Origin: Prolixibacter sp. SD074
GTDB taxonomy: Bacteria > Bacteroidota > Bacteroidia > Bacteroidales > Prolixibacteraceae
Direction of reading: 5' to 3'
Assembly (NCBI RefSeq): GCF_009617895.1
Contig: NZ_BLAW01000001.1
Span: forward strand, 2,843,001 to 2,907,000
Length of the DNA: 64,000 nucleotides
Shown piece after piece: positions 28,959 to 38,185 of this stretch (its first letter is position 1; each line of letters starts with the position of its first letter). The notes beneath the pieces are model-generated. The model was not told where the DNA came from. It did no database searches and saw nothing but the letters and a program-made list of their open reading frames with translations. The position numbers and the translations under genes are program-made.

Positions 28959-30902
28959 TTACTCTCCATAGTTCTCGATAAAAGCAATGGCCGACAAAAT
29001 GGAGCCCACGTTCCATGCCTGGGAGATTGCTCCCCGGGCTCCATGCGGAGGATTTCCGTCATACATCTCGGAAAGTGTGCCAATGCAATGTTCTGTCATT
29101 TCTTCTTCAAAGGATTCCATAATATTTTTCACAAACGACATTCCCCCCAGCTTATGAATTCCGATGTATGCTTTGATAAACGGGCCGATTAAAAACGGAT
29201 AGACTGCCCCCTGATGCATGGACAGGGAGCGGGTCATCAGATCTCCGTCACAAATTCCCCGGTATTCCTGGTTTTTTGGCGACAATGAACGAAGCCCCAT
29301 GGGCGTAAGTAATTCATTTCTCACCCTACTGACAATTGCTTTCTTTTGTTCACGCGACATCGGAGAATAAGGGAGATAAGCGGCAAAAAGCATATTTGGC
29401 CTGACTGACCAGTCTCTATAATCGCCGTCCACATAGTCTGCCAGATACTCTTCCTCATCGCACCAAAATGTATTGACAAAAGATTCAGCAATTTTTTCCG
29501 GCAGATTCTTCCATTCCTCAACAAAGGCTTTGTCCCCGGCAGTATCGGCTAATTCAAGCGCATACGAAACGGCATTGAACCAAAGCGCATTGATCTCAAC
29601 AGCTAAACCTCCCCGCGGGGTAACAGGTTTTCCATCCACATAGGCATCCATCCAGGTCAGAGCAACATTTTCAGCTTTGGCATAAATCAAACCATTCTCC
29701 TGCATGTGAATGTTGAACCGTGTGCCTTTCCGGTAATGACCCAGAATACTTTTCATTGCCGGGCCATACTTTTCCCATAGCTCCTTTTTCTCTACATAAT
29801 CATCCAATTCCTGCACACTTGTAAAAAAAAGCAAAGGCGCATCGGCCGCATCATAATCGCTGGCATTTGCCCCAAAATATTTAGGAAATAAACCATCCTT
29901 CAGCCTCTTCAACTGTGTCTTAAGGATCGACTCATACGTCTTCATATTTCCCTGGCGCAAGAGAACACCGTTGATGGCCAGGAAGGTTTGCCTTGGTACC
30001 GACTCGTACCAGGGATACCCGGCAATAATATCCTCACCATCATTTCGGACGCAGAGAAACTGCTGGGCCGAGTTAAGCAACGAGTTCGAAAACGAATCAC
30101 GAGGCGTTCTCTTTTTTGTTTCGTTGGTAAAACGGCGTTTAAATCCGCTTGGCTTTTCTTCCGACGTCGATGCCGAGAAGACAATGGATTCTCCCTTTTT
30201 TATCGGGAGCTCAAAATACCCGGGAACAAATAGGTCTTCCTGAAATTCGTAACCGCGTTTTTGTTCCTTCATGTATTCGATGTTGTAGTACCAGTCAGGA
30301 AACGGGACAAAATCAACCTCCTTGGAGAACTGCATATGCAGAAAAGGATACCCCTCGTATAAGCGCATCTTGATTCCGTTTTCTATCGAAACAAAACGTG
30401 TGTTGGCGAACATGTTGGATTTACTTAGTGTGTGTATATTCCGAAAAGCCAGAAAAGGTTTGAACCGAAGCGTTGTCGGGCTGTGCGCGTCTTCCAGTGT
30501 ATATCGAATCAACAACTGTTCTTCCTTCTCAACCAGTAAGCGCTCGCGTGAAAGAATCACTCCTCCAACCCGGTAAGTCAATTTGGATATTTTATCAAAT
30601 TCAATATCTCTGAGATATTTATGTCCACGGGGCTCATAATGATCACCTGGAAACTTGTGAATCCCCAGGTTAAATTCTGCATCATGTTGAATGACCGTCT
30701 CATCCAGGGACGACAGGAGGACATGTTTGCCTCCGTCCAACTCGTTCAGCTGGGTAATGAGCAAGCCATGATACTTGCGGGTATTACATCCGGAAAGCGT
30801 AGATGACGAATAACTACCAGCCCGGTTCGTACGTAAGAATTCGCGCTGCAGCGAATACTCCAGATTGACTAACTGCTGTTTATCAAATTTTAGATAGCTC
30901 AT
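28959..30902 (-). CDS. Glycogen debranching enzyme (amylo-alpha-1,6-glucosidase, GH133)
   Basis: 647 residues with an N-terminal GDE_N domain (about 10-230, beginning LQREFLRTNRAGSYSSSTLSGCNTRKYHGLL) and a C-terminal (alpha/alpha)6 amylo-1,6-glucosidase domain (about 270-640). Conserved segments include GYPWYESVPRQTFLAINGVLL, ENVALTWMDAYVDGKPVTPRGGLAVEINALWFNA and the end GAISQAWNVGSILS. It cleaves branch stubs during glycogen breakdown. It heads the cluster debranching enzyme - GT4 - GH57 - glgP, with gaps of 35, 12 and 148 nt. Confidence 0.93.
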   Translation of the reverse strand: MSYLKFDKQQLVNLEYSLQREFLRTNRAGSYSSSTLSGCNTRKYHGLLITQLNELDGGKHVLLSSLDETVIQHDAEFNLGIHKFPGDHYEPRGHKYLRDIEFDKISKLTYRVGGVILSRERLLVEKEEQLLIRYTLEDAHSPTTLRFKPFLAFRNIHTLSKSNMFANTRFVSIENGIKMRLYEGYPFLHMQFSKEVDFVPFPDWYYNIEYMKEQKRGYEFQEDLFVPGYFELPIKKGESIVFSASTSEEKPSGFKRRFTNETKKRTPRDSFSNSLLNSAQQFLCVRNDGEDIIAGYPWYESVPRQTFLAINGVLLRQGNMKTYESILKTQLKRLKDGLFPKYFGANASDYDAADAPLLFFTSVQELDDYVEKKELWEKYGPAMKSILGHYRKGTRFNIHMQENGLIYAKAENVALTWMDAYVDGKPVTPRGGLAVEINALWFNAVSYALELADTAGDKAFVEEWKNLPEKIAESFVNTFWCDEEEYLADYVDGDYRDWSVRPNMLFAAYLPYSPMSREQKKAIVSRVRNELLTPMGLRSLSPKNQEYRGICDGDLMTRSLSMHQGAVYPFLIGPFIKAYIGIHKLGGMSFVKNIMESFEEEMTEHCIGTLSEMYDGNPPHGARGAISQAWNVGSILSAIAFIENYGE

Positions 30903-31012
30903 AGGTGCAGAATTAATTTTAATGCGCTTCGACGATTAATTTCCTAAAAATTGCAATTAGAATGAATTTAAAATACAAGGAAAATTTAACCAATTGGCAC
31001 CTTTAAAAAAAG

Positions 31013-32008
31013 TTATTCCTTTAGTTTTCGAAGGAAATACTCCAAAATATCCTGAATGTTAAGGAACGGGTATTGTTTCATCAATTTTTCAGCCTGTGTT
31101 AACTGATTGTCAAGGAATAAGCGGTATGATTCACCATGTTCATTGAAGGGACGATGTTCGGTTGCAAGCCGTAACTTTTCAACATTTTTCATAATGTCGC
31201 GGCTATCCTTTGTAATCAGCACTTGAGAAAACTGTTCCCAGATGTAATCGACAGCCGTCTCGTTCAGATGAATCATATCGGGGGCGTAAAACCGGTAGCC
31301 GCGAAGCTCATCCATCACAATTTCATATGACGGGAAGTAGGCAATCCGATCTTTTTCGAATCTCTCCAATAAACCTTCAATTATTAGAAATAACACCGAT
31401 TTACTGATTTGGTTTTCGTGGGCCCCATCTTTCCAATGGCGAACCGGACTCACTGTAAATATAATCTGCAAACCGGGGTTCATGTCCCATACCCTTATCA
31501 ACAAGGCCTCCCACCGGGCAACGGCATCATCGGCACTCAACCGGTATCTCCGAAACTGTTTTGCCGGCTGCTTGTGACAATTCGATACAACTTCCTTATT
31601 ATCAATGCTTTCGTATACCCAGGTCGTGCCAAAAGTGATGAAAAGAAAACTGGCTTCACGAAGTTGTTCAGCACCATTTGTTACGCGTTTGTTAATTTGC
31701 CCGAGGCAGATTTTCTTGTCTTGATGTGAAAAACGACTGTGATGATGATAGCTGTTCCATCGTCCATTAGCAAAAAAGATATCCTCTTCTCCGAATTGCT
31801 TATTCGCTATCAGCATATCCAGGCTGTTCGCCACAGACATGGGATTGTACAAAATGCCAAACGGATTTACATCGACAGGAAAACACCGGCTGGTTAGCTT
31901 TTCACCTATATTCTCAGCAAAACAAGACCCCAACAGGACAATCCGTTCACGGTAATCGAGTTTCTTCTCATACTCCGGCATTGCTATTTTGATCCTGAAT
32001 TGGCTCAT
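31013..32008 (-). CDS. GSCFA domain protein
   Basis: 331 residues with the diagnostic GSCFAENIG near the N-terminus (about 27-35), then NPFGILYNPMSVANSL and TFGTTWVY, all typical of the GSCFA family. The family belongs to the SGNH-hydrolase-like fold; its substrate is not established, though a role in polysaccharide or lipid modification is often guessed. No signal peptide. Its start overlaps the end of the alpha/beta hydrolase gene by 4 nt (ATGA), so the two are translationally coupled, which suggests a joint function. Confidence 0.9.
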   Translation of the reverse strand: MSQFRIKIAMPEYEKKLDYRERIVLLGSCFAENIGEKLTSRCFPVDVNPFGILYNPMSVANSLDMLIANKQFGEEDIFFANGRWNSYHHHSRFSHQDKKICLGQINKRVTNGAEQLREASFLFITFGTTWVYESIDNKEVVSNCHKQPAKQFRRYRLSADDAVARWEALLIRVWDMNPGLQIIFTVSPVRHWKDGAHENQISKSVLFLIIEGLLERFEKDRIAYFPSYEIVMDELRGYRFYAPDMIHLNETAVDYIWEQFSQVLITKDSRDIMKNVEKLRLATEHRPFNEHGESYRLFLDNQLTQAEKLMKQYPFLNIQDILEYFLRKLKE

Positions 32009-32841
32009 ATATTTTGTTCTATCCAGTTAAAAATAAATCTCAACACCTCCCCTTCATCATCAAACTCGTGTAACTGGTGCCGGGCGCCATGCCATCCCCG
32101 GTAGGTTATCTTTTCAGCCGCATTATCGAATAGCTTCAAACCCGCGTTACTGTCCATGATAGGATCATCCAGTCCCTGCATCAATAAAACCGGAATATTT
32201 AACCGGTAAGCATTTTCGAGTAACCATTCACCCTCTCGCTTCACTTCGCAGAAAAGCCGAACAGAAATACGGTTGTGCAGTAAATCATCTTTACCCCTGG
32301 GCTCACTGCCTGGCTTATCTTCCGAAAAATCCTTTGATTTTAAGCCGGTCTTAAAAGTAAGGCGTGGCGTCAGCCGATTAGCAAGACAAGCAGCTGCAGT
32401 CATTACTGGCCTTGGCTTTTTGCGCAGCATTATCCAGGGCGAAGTGATAATCGCAAGTTGTGGAATAGCGGCCCTGCGAAGACAGTAGCTCAAAACCATA
32501 TTTCCACCCATGCTGTGCCCGAACAGGATAACAGGAATACCGGGAAATAACTCCCGGGTTTTTCTCAACAACAGCTCTACATCCTGCAAAAAATCGGCAT
32601 AATAACGAAGGACTCCGCGTTTCCCCCCGGAGCGACCATGACCACGATAATCAAAAGCCACAGCGGCAAGGCCCTTCTCCGGAAAACGGCTCAGCCAATG
32701 ATCGTACCGCCGGCAATGTTCGCCATGTCCATGAACCAATGCCAACACTGCCTTCGGGTAAATATCTGGAGCCCAACTGACGGCATAGTATTCTAATCCG
32801 TCGAACGATTCCCATTTGTATTCCGAAAACTTCACTGGCAC
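32005..32841 (-). CDS. Alpha/beta hydrolase, lysophospholipase/monoacylglycerol-lipase-like
   Basis: 278 residues with the serine hydrolase-4 layout: oxyanion region ALVHGHGEHCRRYDHW (about 33-48), a GHGRSGGKRG loop (about 69-78), the nucleophile elbow GHSMGG (about 108-113), the Asp region LLMQGLDDPIMD (about 215-226), and the His in WHGARHQLHEF. No signal peptide. Substrate is unknown but esters of glycerol or lysolipids are usual for the group. Coupled to the GSCFA gene downstream by a 4-nt overlap. Confidence 0.9.
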   Translation of the reverse strand: MPVKFSEYKWESFDGLEYYAVSWAPDIYPKAVLALVHGHGEHCRRYDHWLSRFPEKGLAAVAFDYRGHGRSGGKRGVLRYYADFLQDVELLLRKTRELFPGIPVILFGHSMGGNMVLSYCLRRAAIPQLAIITSPWIMLRKKPRPVMTAAACLANRLTPRLTFKTGLKSKDFSEDKPGSEPRGKDDLLHNRISVRLFCEVKREGEWLLENAYRLNIPVLLMQGLDDPIMDSNAGLKLFDNAAEKITYRGWHGARHQLHEFDDEGEVLRFIFNWIEQNI

Positions 32842-32898
32842 AAGGGTTCATCTTTGATTAACTAAATTTGCAAAAAGTTTCGCAGGAGTAAAACTTAA

Positions 32899-33828
32899 TT
32901 AATCTAAAAAATCGATATTGCGGCGAAGACCTTTAAAGCCGGCCCTTTTTACTGCCGATTTTCTGAAAAGTTGATTGAAACCCCCTCTGTCTAAATCTTT
33001 CCAGTCTGCCCGGGTCATTTCCAGCAATTCAGGTTTCGGGGTAAAGGCTTCAACATTGTGGGGTGAAGGATTGCGATTCCACGGGCAAACATCCTGGCAG
33101 ATGTCGCACCCATACATCCGGTTTTGCAACTGACCTTTGAATGGTTCCGGAATTTCTTCCCGGTTTTCGATCGTCAAATAAGAGATGCATTTTCGGGCAT
33201 CAATAGTGTGGGGGGCAACAATTGCTTTGGTTGGGCAGGCATCAATGCAGCGTGTGCAGGAACCGCAAAAATCAGTATCAGCTGGTTGGTCGTAATCGAG
33301 TTCCAAATCGATGATGAGCTCCCCGATAAAAAAGAAGGAACCATGTTTGGGCGATATGAGATGGGAATTTTTCCCGATCCAGCCCAGTCCGGCATGTCGG
33401 GCCCAGGCCCGATCAAGAACTGGCGCCGAATCGATAAATGGTCGTCCGGAACATGGAGCAATTTCTTCCTGAATGAAACGAAGCAGACTTTTCAATTTGT
33501 CTTTAATGACGAAATGGTAGTCCGTTCCGTAGGCATATTTCGAGATGACCGGCGCATCTTTGGCCTTTTGTTTTTCGGCAGGATAATAATTGAGGATAAC
33601 AGATACAACGGAACGGGCGCCTTCCACCAGTTTTCCCGGATCGAGACGTTTCTCTACATTCCGTTCCATGTAGCCCATCTGCCCGTTCATACCCTTCGCC
33701 AACCATTTCAGCAAGCGAGGCTCTTCCTCTCCAAGATACTTTACCGCAGCAATGCCGCAATCGGTAAAACCGAGACGTTTCGCCTCTGCTTTTATGCGCT
33801 CGCTGTAAGTAGCCCCTTTGGTACTCAT
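32899..33828 (-). CDS. queG: Epoxyqueuosine reductase
   Basis: Cobalamin- and Fe-S-dependent enzyme that makes queuosine in tRNA. 309 residues. The two [4Fe-4S] sites are complete: CGSCTRCIDACPTKAIV (about 188-204) and CDICQDVCPWN (about 241-251). SKYAYGTDYHFVIKDKL and DSAPVLDRAWARHAGLGWIGKN are typical QueG segments. The C-terminal HEAT-like extension of some QueG is absent. It follows the suf operon, separated by a terminator, so it is probably transcribed apart from it. Confidence 0.95.
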   Translation of the reverse strand: MSTKGATYSERIKAEAKRLGFTDCGIAAVKYLGEEEPRLLKWLAKGMNGQMGYMERNVEKRLDPGKLVEGARSVVSVILNYYPAEKQKAKDAPVISKYAYGTDYHFVIKDKLKSLLRFIQEEIAPCSGRPFIDSAPVLDRAWARHAGLGWIGKNSHLISPKHGSFFFIGELIIDLELDYDQPADTDFCGSCTRCIDACPTKAIVAPHTIDARKCISYLTIENREEIPEPFKGQLQNRMYGCDICQDVCPWNRNPSPHNVEAFTPKPELLEMTRADWKDLDRGGFNQLFRKSAVKRAGFKGLRRNIDFLD

Positions 33829-33857
33829 CTTATTCCGGGAACAAGTATTATTGCTTA

Positions 33858-33885
33858 CAAAAAACCACCACGATATGTGATGGTT
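33858..33885 (-). terminator. Terminator of the suf operon
   Basis: On the minus strand AACCATCAC pairs with GTGGTGGTT (one wobble) around a 5-nt loop, followed by T residues, just after the DUF59 gene. Confidence 0.8.
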
Positions 33886-33892
33886 GAATATT

Positions 33893-34198
33893 TTACATGA
33901 AGCCGAGTTCGAGTCGCGCCTCTTCCGACATCATCGACTTGTCCCATGGAGGGTCAAATGTGATCTCCACGTTGCAATCTTCGACGCCATCCACTTTTTT
34001 CGTCATGTATTCCACATCCGAAACAATCATATCGGCAGCAGGGCAGTTGGGAGCCGTCAGCGTCATCAGCACATTCGCAGTGTTGTGTTCATCAACATCC
34101 ACACTGTAAACCATTCCCAAATCGTATACATTTACCGGGATTTCCGGGTCGTAAACCTCTTTCAGGCCAGCGATTATTTTGTCAATTCTTTCATCCAT
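33893..34198 (-). CDS. SUF-associated DUF59/MIP18-family protein (SufT-like)
   Basis: 101 residues forming a single DUF59 domain, as in SufT and eukaryotic MIP18, which help deliver Fe-S clusters to target proteins. Signature segments are LKEVYDPEIPVNVYDLGMVY (about 11-30), TLTAPNCPAADMI with the conserved Cys (about 46-58), and EITFDPPWD (about 78-86). It is the last gene of the sufB-C-D-S-E run, 3 nt after sufE, which supports the Fe-S role. Confidence 0.92.
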   Translation of the reverse strand: MDERIDKIIAGLKEVYDPEIPVNVYDLGMVYSVDVDEHNTANVLMTLTAPNCPAADMIVSDVEYMTKKVDGVEDCNVEITFDPPWDKSMMSEEARLELGFM

Positions 34199-34201
34199 TT
34201 C

Positions 34202-34633
34202 TTAACCCTCCTGTTGTGAAAGTTTTTCGTAAGCCAAAGCATAAAGTTTCATTTGCTTCACCATGGCCAGTAGTCCGTTTGAACGTGTAGGAGACAAATG
34301 ATGTTTCAATCCGATATCATCAATAAAGTGCAAATCGGCATCGATAATCTCCTTCGGCGAGCGATTAGAGAGAACGCGCAGCAACAGTGCAACTAATCCT
34401 TTCACAATAATCGCATCACTTTCCGCCTCAAACAGAATCTTATCACCATCTTTCTCAGGATGAAGCCACACACGTGACTGACATCCCCTAATCAGGTTAT
34501 CATCAATCTTATATTTCGCATCAATGGGTTTCAGGTCATTCCCGAGTTCAATCAGGTAGGCGTACTTGTCCATCCAATCTTCGAATACCGAAAACTCTTC
34601 AATGATTTCCTGCTGTATCTCTTCAATAGTCAT
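34202..34633 (-). CDS. sufE: Sulfur acceptor protein SufE
   Basis: Accepts persulfide sulfur from SufS and passes it to SufBCD. 143 residues; the acceptor Cys is in IRGCQSRVWL (about residues 49-58) as in E. coli SufE. The start MTIEEIQQEIIEEFSVFEDWMDKYAYLI fits the family. It lies 51 nt after sufS. Confidence 0.95.
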   Translation of the reverse strand: MTIEEIQQEIIEEFSVFEDWMDKYAYLIELGNDLKPIDAKYKIDDNLIRGCQSRVWLHPEKDGDKILFEAESDAIIVKGLVALLLRVLSNRSPKEIIDADLHFIDDIGLKHHLSPTRSNGLLAMVKQMKLYALAYEKLSQQEG

Positions 34634-34684
34634 AACTAAAAATTGCTTTAAATCAAAATCAAGGGAGCAAACTTACGATAAAAA

Positions 34685-35902
34685 TCAAAACATTCCCTTG
34701 ATACGGATCAGGGCATTATACAAAGCCTCAACCTCTTTTTCCGAATTATAAAATGCAAACGAAGCCCGTGTCATCCCGGGTACACCAAAATGATCCATAA
34801 TTGGATCGGTACACATGCGCCCGGTGCGGACTGCTATGCCCAGCTGATCAAGGAGCGTACCCAAATCGAACGGATGAATTCCTTCAATCTCAAATGAAAT
34901 CACACCTACCTTATTTTCAGCCTCTCCGAAAATCCGCACCCCTTTTATTGACTTCAGTTTTTCTGTTGCCAGGTTCAGTAATTCCTGTTCGCGGGCCGCC
35001 AGATTGTCAACCCCGAGCGATTGCATGTACCCTACAGCAGTACCGAGTGCAATAGCCCCGATGTAATTAGGCGTTCCGGGTTCGAACTTATAGGGCAACT
35101 CATTAAATGTAGTTCCGGAGAATTTCACTTCCGAAATCATTTCACCGCCGCCCATAAATGGAGGCATCTGATCCAGCCACTTCCGTTTGCCGTAAAGAAC
35201 ACCAATCCCGGTAGGGCCGTAAATTTTATGCCCGGAAAAGACATAAAAGTCACAATCAAGCTTTTGTAGATCCGGCGGGTAGTGGGCAATTCCTTGCGCG
35301 CCATCGAGCAAAACCGGAATATTACGTTTGTGCGCGATTTCCACAATCTTATCGATTGGATTGATGGTTCCCAGCGTGTTCGACACATGGCTCATTGCCA
35401 CCAGTCGGGTGCGTTCATTCAGCAATCCATCCAGCTCATCAATCTTCAGAACGCCATTTTCATCGAATGGCAATACCTTTAGTGTCGCTTTTTTCCGCTC
35501 GCAAAGCAATTGCCAGGGGACAATGTTCGCATGGTGCTCCAGCTCGGAAACCACAATCTCGTCACCCTCCCAAACAAATGCTTCTCCGAAAGAAAAAGCT
35601 ACCAGGTTGATTGATTCCGTGGTACCATGCGTGAAAATAATTTCGCCCCGATCGCCGGCATTGACATACTGCCGCACCGTTTCACGCGCTTCTTCAAAAG
35701 CTTCCGTTGTTTCGTTCGCCATGAAGTGCGCGCCGCGATGAATATTCGCATTGGTTTTCAGGTAAAACTCTTCCACCTTATCCAGGACTACCCGCGGCTT
35801 TTGTGTAGTAGCAGCATTATCGAGATATACCAGCGGTTTTCCGTGAACCTGTTGATCCAGGATGGGAAAATCCTTTCTTATTTTCCGGAAATCGAGACTC
35901 AT
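34685..35902 (-). CDS. sufS: Cysteine desulfurase SufS
   Basis: PLP enzyme that removes sulfur from cysteine for cluster assembly. 405 residues. The PLP Lys is in FSGHKIYGPTGIGVLYG (about 224-240) and the persulfide-carrying Cys is in VRTGRMCTDPIMDHFG (about 356-371), the class II pattern. FTHGTTESINLVA marks the N-terminal cofactor region. It lies between sufD and sufE on the same strand; the 122-nt gap to sufD holds no gene. Confidence 0.96.
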   Translation of the reverse strand: MSLDFRKIRKDFPILDQQVHGKPLVYLDNAATTQKPRVVLDKVEEFYLKTNANIHRGAHFMANETTEAFEEARETVRQYVNAGDRGEIIFTHGTTESINLVAFSFGEAFVWEGDEIVVSELEHHANIVPWQLLCERKKATLKVLPFDENGVLKIDELDGLLNERTRLVAMSHVSNTLGTINPIDKIVEIAHKRNIPVLLDGAQGIAHYPPDLQKLDCDFYVFSGHKIYGPTGIGVLYGKRKWLDQMPPFMGGGEMISEVKFSGTTFNELPYKFEPGTPNYIGAIALGTAVGYMQSLGVDNLAAREQELLNLATEKLKSIKGVRIFGEAENKVGVISFEIEGIHPFDLGTLLDQLGIAVRTGRMCTDPIMDHFGVPGMTRASFAFYNSEKEVEALYNALIRIKGMF

Positions 35903-36024
35903 AGTACGAAAGATAAAATATAGAACCGGGAATTAAGTTAAAAAACTGTAACTCCCGGCTTATGCCTGTTGGTTTTCCACTACCGTGAAAAGCCAGAAAA
36001 TTCTTCAGCTAAAGCTAAACCGAA

Positions 36025-37398
36025 TCAGCTCTCACAATCCATGACGCAGGAGTGACATTTCGACACTTCACCGCGCAAACGCTTGTTTACCAATTCGTCA
36101 ATCCGTTCGCCCAGTTTATCAACCCGAACTTCCTGAAGCACTTCATGTGCAAAAGCATACATTAGCATCAGGCGGGCTTCCCGCTCAGCGATACCACGTG
36201 ATTTCAGATAGAATAACGCTTCTTCATCAATCCGGCCAACGGTTGCTCCGTGCGAACATTTCACATCGTCGTTATCGATAACCAACTGTGGCTTGGTGCT
36301 CATTTTCGCTGTGCCGGTCAACAACACGTTATTGTTTCGCTGGTAAGCCAGTGTTCCGTGGGCTCCACGTCCTACGTGAATCCGGCCTGTAAATCCGCCA
36401 GTGGATTTATCATCCAATACATTTTTGAAAAGCTGGTTGCTCTGGCAATCAGGGTGCGCGTGTTCCACGAAAGTGAAATTATCAACATGCTGGCTTTTGT
36501 CCGTCAATGCCAAACCGTAAAGATTAGCCTCGGCATGTTCACCGTCGATAAGAACGTTCAGGTTGTTACGAACAATTCCGCCATGCAGCGACAAGGTATT
36601 CGTCAACACATTGGAATTACGCTCCTGACGGATATACAAACCGGTCAGGTTCACCGCTTTGTTATGCTGGTTTTGCAGATTGTAAAAATCGACGACCGCA
36701 TTTTCACCAACGTGCGCTTCCGTCAGGTTATTCACCATGTAATCCTGAGGGTCAAGGGTATGATCGCAGAAAATCACTTTCACCTGACTGTTCTCTTCGG
36801 CAATGACCAGATTACGCTGTGTCGCATAGGTGTCTTCTTCCCCTCTCATCAGTTCAATGATTTGGATAGGCTTCTCCACTACAACACTTCGCGGCACATA
36901 AATAAAAACTCCATCCTGGGCAAAAGCCGTATTTAATGCGGTTAACGGGTCCTTTTCCGGATCCGCCATCTTGCCGTAATATTTCTCAACCAATTCGGGA
37001 TAATCAACAGCTGCCTTGCGAAGGCTGGTAACAATAACACCTTTCGGTAGATCGACCAGCTGTTCATTTCCGGAATAGTACCAGCCATTCGTCAACATCA
37101 CCAGGTTGGTGTCCAGCTCAGGAACGTCACATTGAAAAAGCTCGCGCAGGTTGACGTTGTTGTCCTGATAAGTAAAAACACGCCTGTGATTCTCGCCGGC
37201 AAAAATCTTCGCGAGATTGGTATACTTGTAGTTCTCCGTCTTAAAATCGGGAATTCCCTGTTTCCGGAATGCTTCGATTGCCGGCTTGCGTGCAGCATTC
37301 ATAAAACCGGCTGCTCCATCTTCCAGGAGGTGGGCATTCGATTCAAAAAGGTTGGCGAGCCGCTGATTGATTTCTGTATTTCTTTTCGCCTCCGTCAT
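36025..37398 (-). CDS. sufD: Fe-S cluster assembly scaffold protein SufD
   Basis: Partner of SufB in the SufBC2D scaffold. The start MTEAKRNTEINQRL gives 457 residues and lies one base after the sufC stop; the longer frame from 37452 would overlap sufC. The beta-helix core is seen in the middle; the C-terminal helical part carries GRIDEEALFYLKSRGIAEREARLMLMYAF (about 380-408), shared with SufB. It ends in a Cys-rich tail (CHSCVMDCES). Confidence 0.95.
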   Translation of the reverse strand: MTEAKRNTEINQRLANLFESNAHLLEDGAAGFMNAARKPAIEAFRKQGIPDFKTENYKYTNLAKIFAGENHRRVFTYQDNNVNLRELFQCDVPELDTNLVMLTNGWYYSGNEQLVDLPKGVIVTSLRKAAVDYPELVEKYYGKMADPEKDPLTALNTAFAQDGVFIYVPRSVVVEKPIQIIELMRGEEDTYATQRNLVIAEENSQVKVIFCDHTLDPQDYMVNNLTEAHVGENAVVDFYNLQNQHNKAVNLTGLYIRQERNSNVLTNTLSLHGGIVRNNLNVLIDGEHAEANLYGLALTDKSQHVDNFTFVEHAHPDCQSNQLFKNVLDDKSTGGFTGRIHVGRGAHGTLAYQRNNNVLLTGTAKMSTKPQLVIDNDDVKCSHGATVGRIDEEALFYLKSRGIAEREARLMLMYAFAHEVLQEVRVDKLGERIDELVNKRLRGEVSKCHSCVMDCES

Positions 37399-37399
37399 C

Positions 37400-38152
37400 T
37401 TACACTCCCACCTCTTTTTTGATCCACTCGTAACCTTTCTCTTCCAGTTCAAAAGCCAGTTCTTTTCCGGCTGACTTCACAATACGGCCGTTATACAAAA
37501 CATGAACAAAATCGGGGACAATATAATCGAGCAAACGCTGGTAGTGCGTTACCACAATGGTTGCATTATCAGGCTTTTTCAGTGCATTCACACCATGCGC
37601 AACGATACGAAGAGCATCGATATCCAATCCCGAATCCGTTTCATCCAGGATGGCCAGTTTCGGTTCGAGCATGGCCATTTGGAAAATCTCATTCTTCTTT
37701 TTCTCACCGCCCGAAAAGCCCTCGTTTACCGAACGATTGGTCAGCTGTGAATCGATTTCGACAAGCTCTTTCTTTTCTTTCATTAGTTTGAGAAAATCGC
37801 CGGCTTTCAGCTCATCTTTCCCCTGGTACTTCCGATGCTCGTTCAAAGCTGTTTTCAGGAAATTCACCATGCTAACACCCGGAATTTCTACCGGATACTG
37901 GAAGCTGAGGAACAGACCTTCTTTGGAGCGGACATCTGCATCCATATCGAGCAGGTTTTTTCCGAAGAAAGAAACTCCGCCTTTGGTTACTTCATAATTA
38001 TCGTGACCAGCCAACACATTCGCCAGTGTACTTTTCCCTGAACCATTAGGTCCCATAATGGCATGAACCTCTCCGGGATTTACCTCCAGGTTAATACCCT
38101 TCAATATCTCTTTACCTTCGACTTTAGCGTGTAAGTCTTTTACTATTAACAT
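37400..38152 (-). CDS. sufC: Fe-S cluster assembly ATPase SufC
   Basis: ABC-type ATPase of the SUF scaffold. 250 residues: Walker A GPNGSGKS (35-42), signature FSGGEKKKNEI (about 145-155), Walker B LAILDETDSGLD (about 165-176), H-loop VVTHYQRLLDYI. The ETDSGLD form is characteristic of SufC. It lies 33 nt after sufB and 1 nt before sufD. Confidence 0.97.
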   Translation of the reverse strand: MLIVKDLHAKVEGKEILKGINLEVNPGEVHAIMGPNGSGKSTLANVLAGHDNYEVTKGGVSFFGKNLLDMDADVRSKEGLFLSFQYPVEIPGVSMVNFLKTALNEHRKYQGKDELKAGDFLKLMKEKKELVEIDSQLTNRSVNEGFSGGEKKKNEIFQMAMLEPKLAILDETDSGLDIDALRIVAHGVNALKKPDNATIVVTHYQRLLDYIVPDFVHVLYNGRIVKSAGKELAFELEEKGYEWIKKEVGV

Positions 38153-38185
38153 ATTTTTTGAACTTATCTTACGTATTTATCCTAT

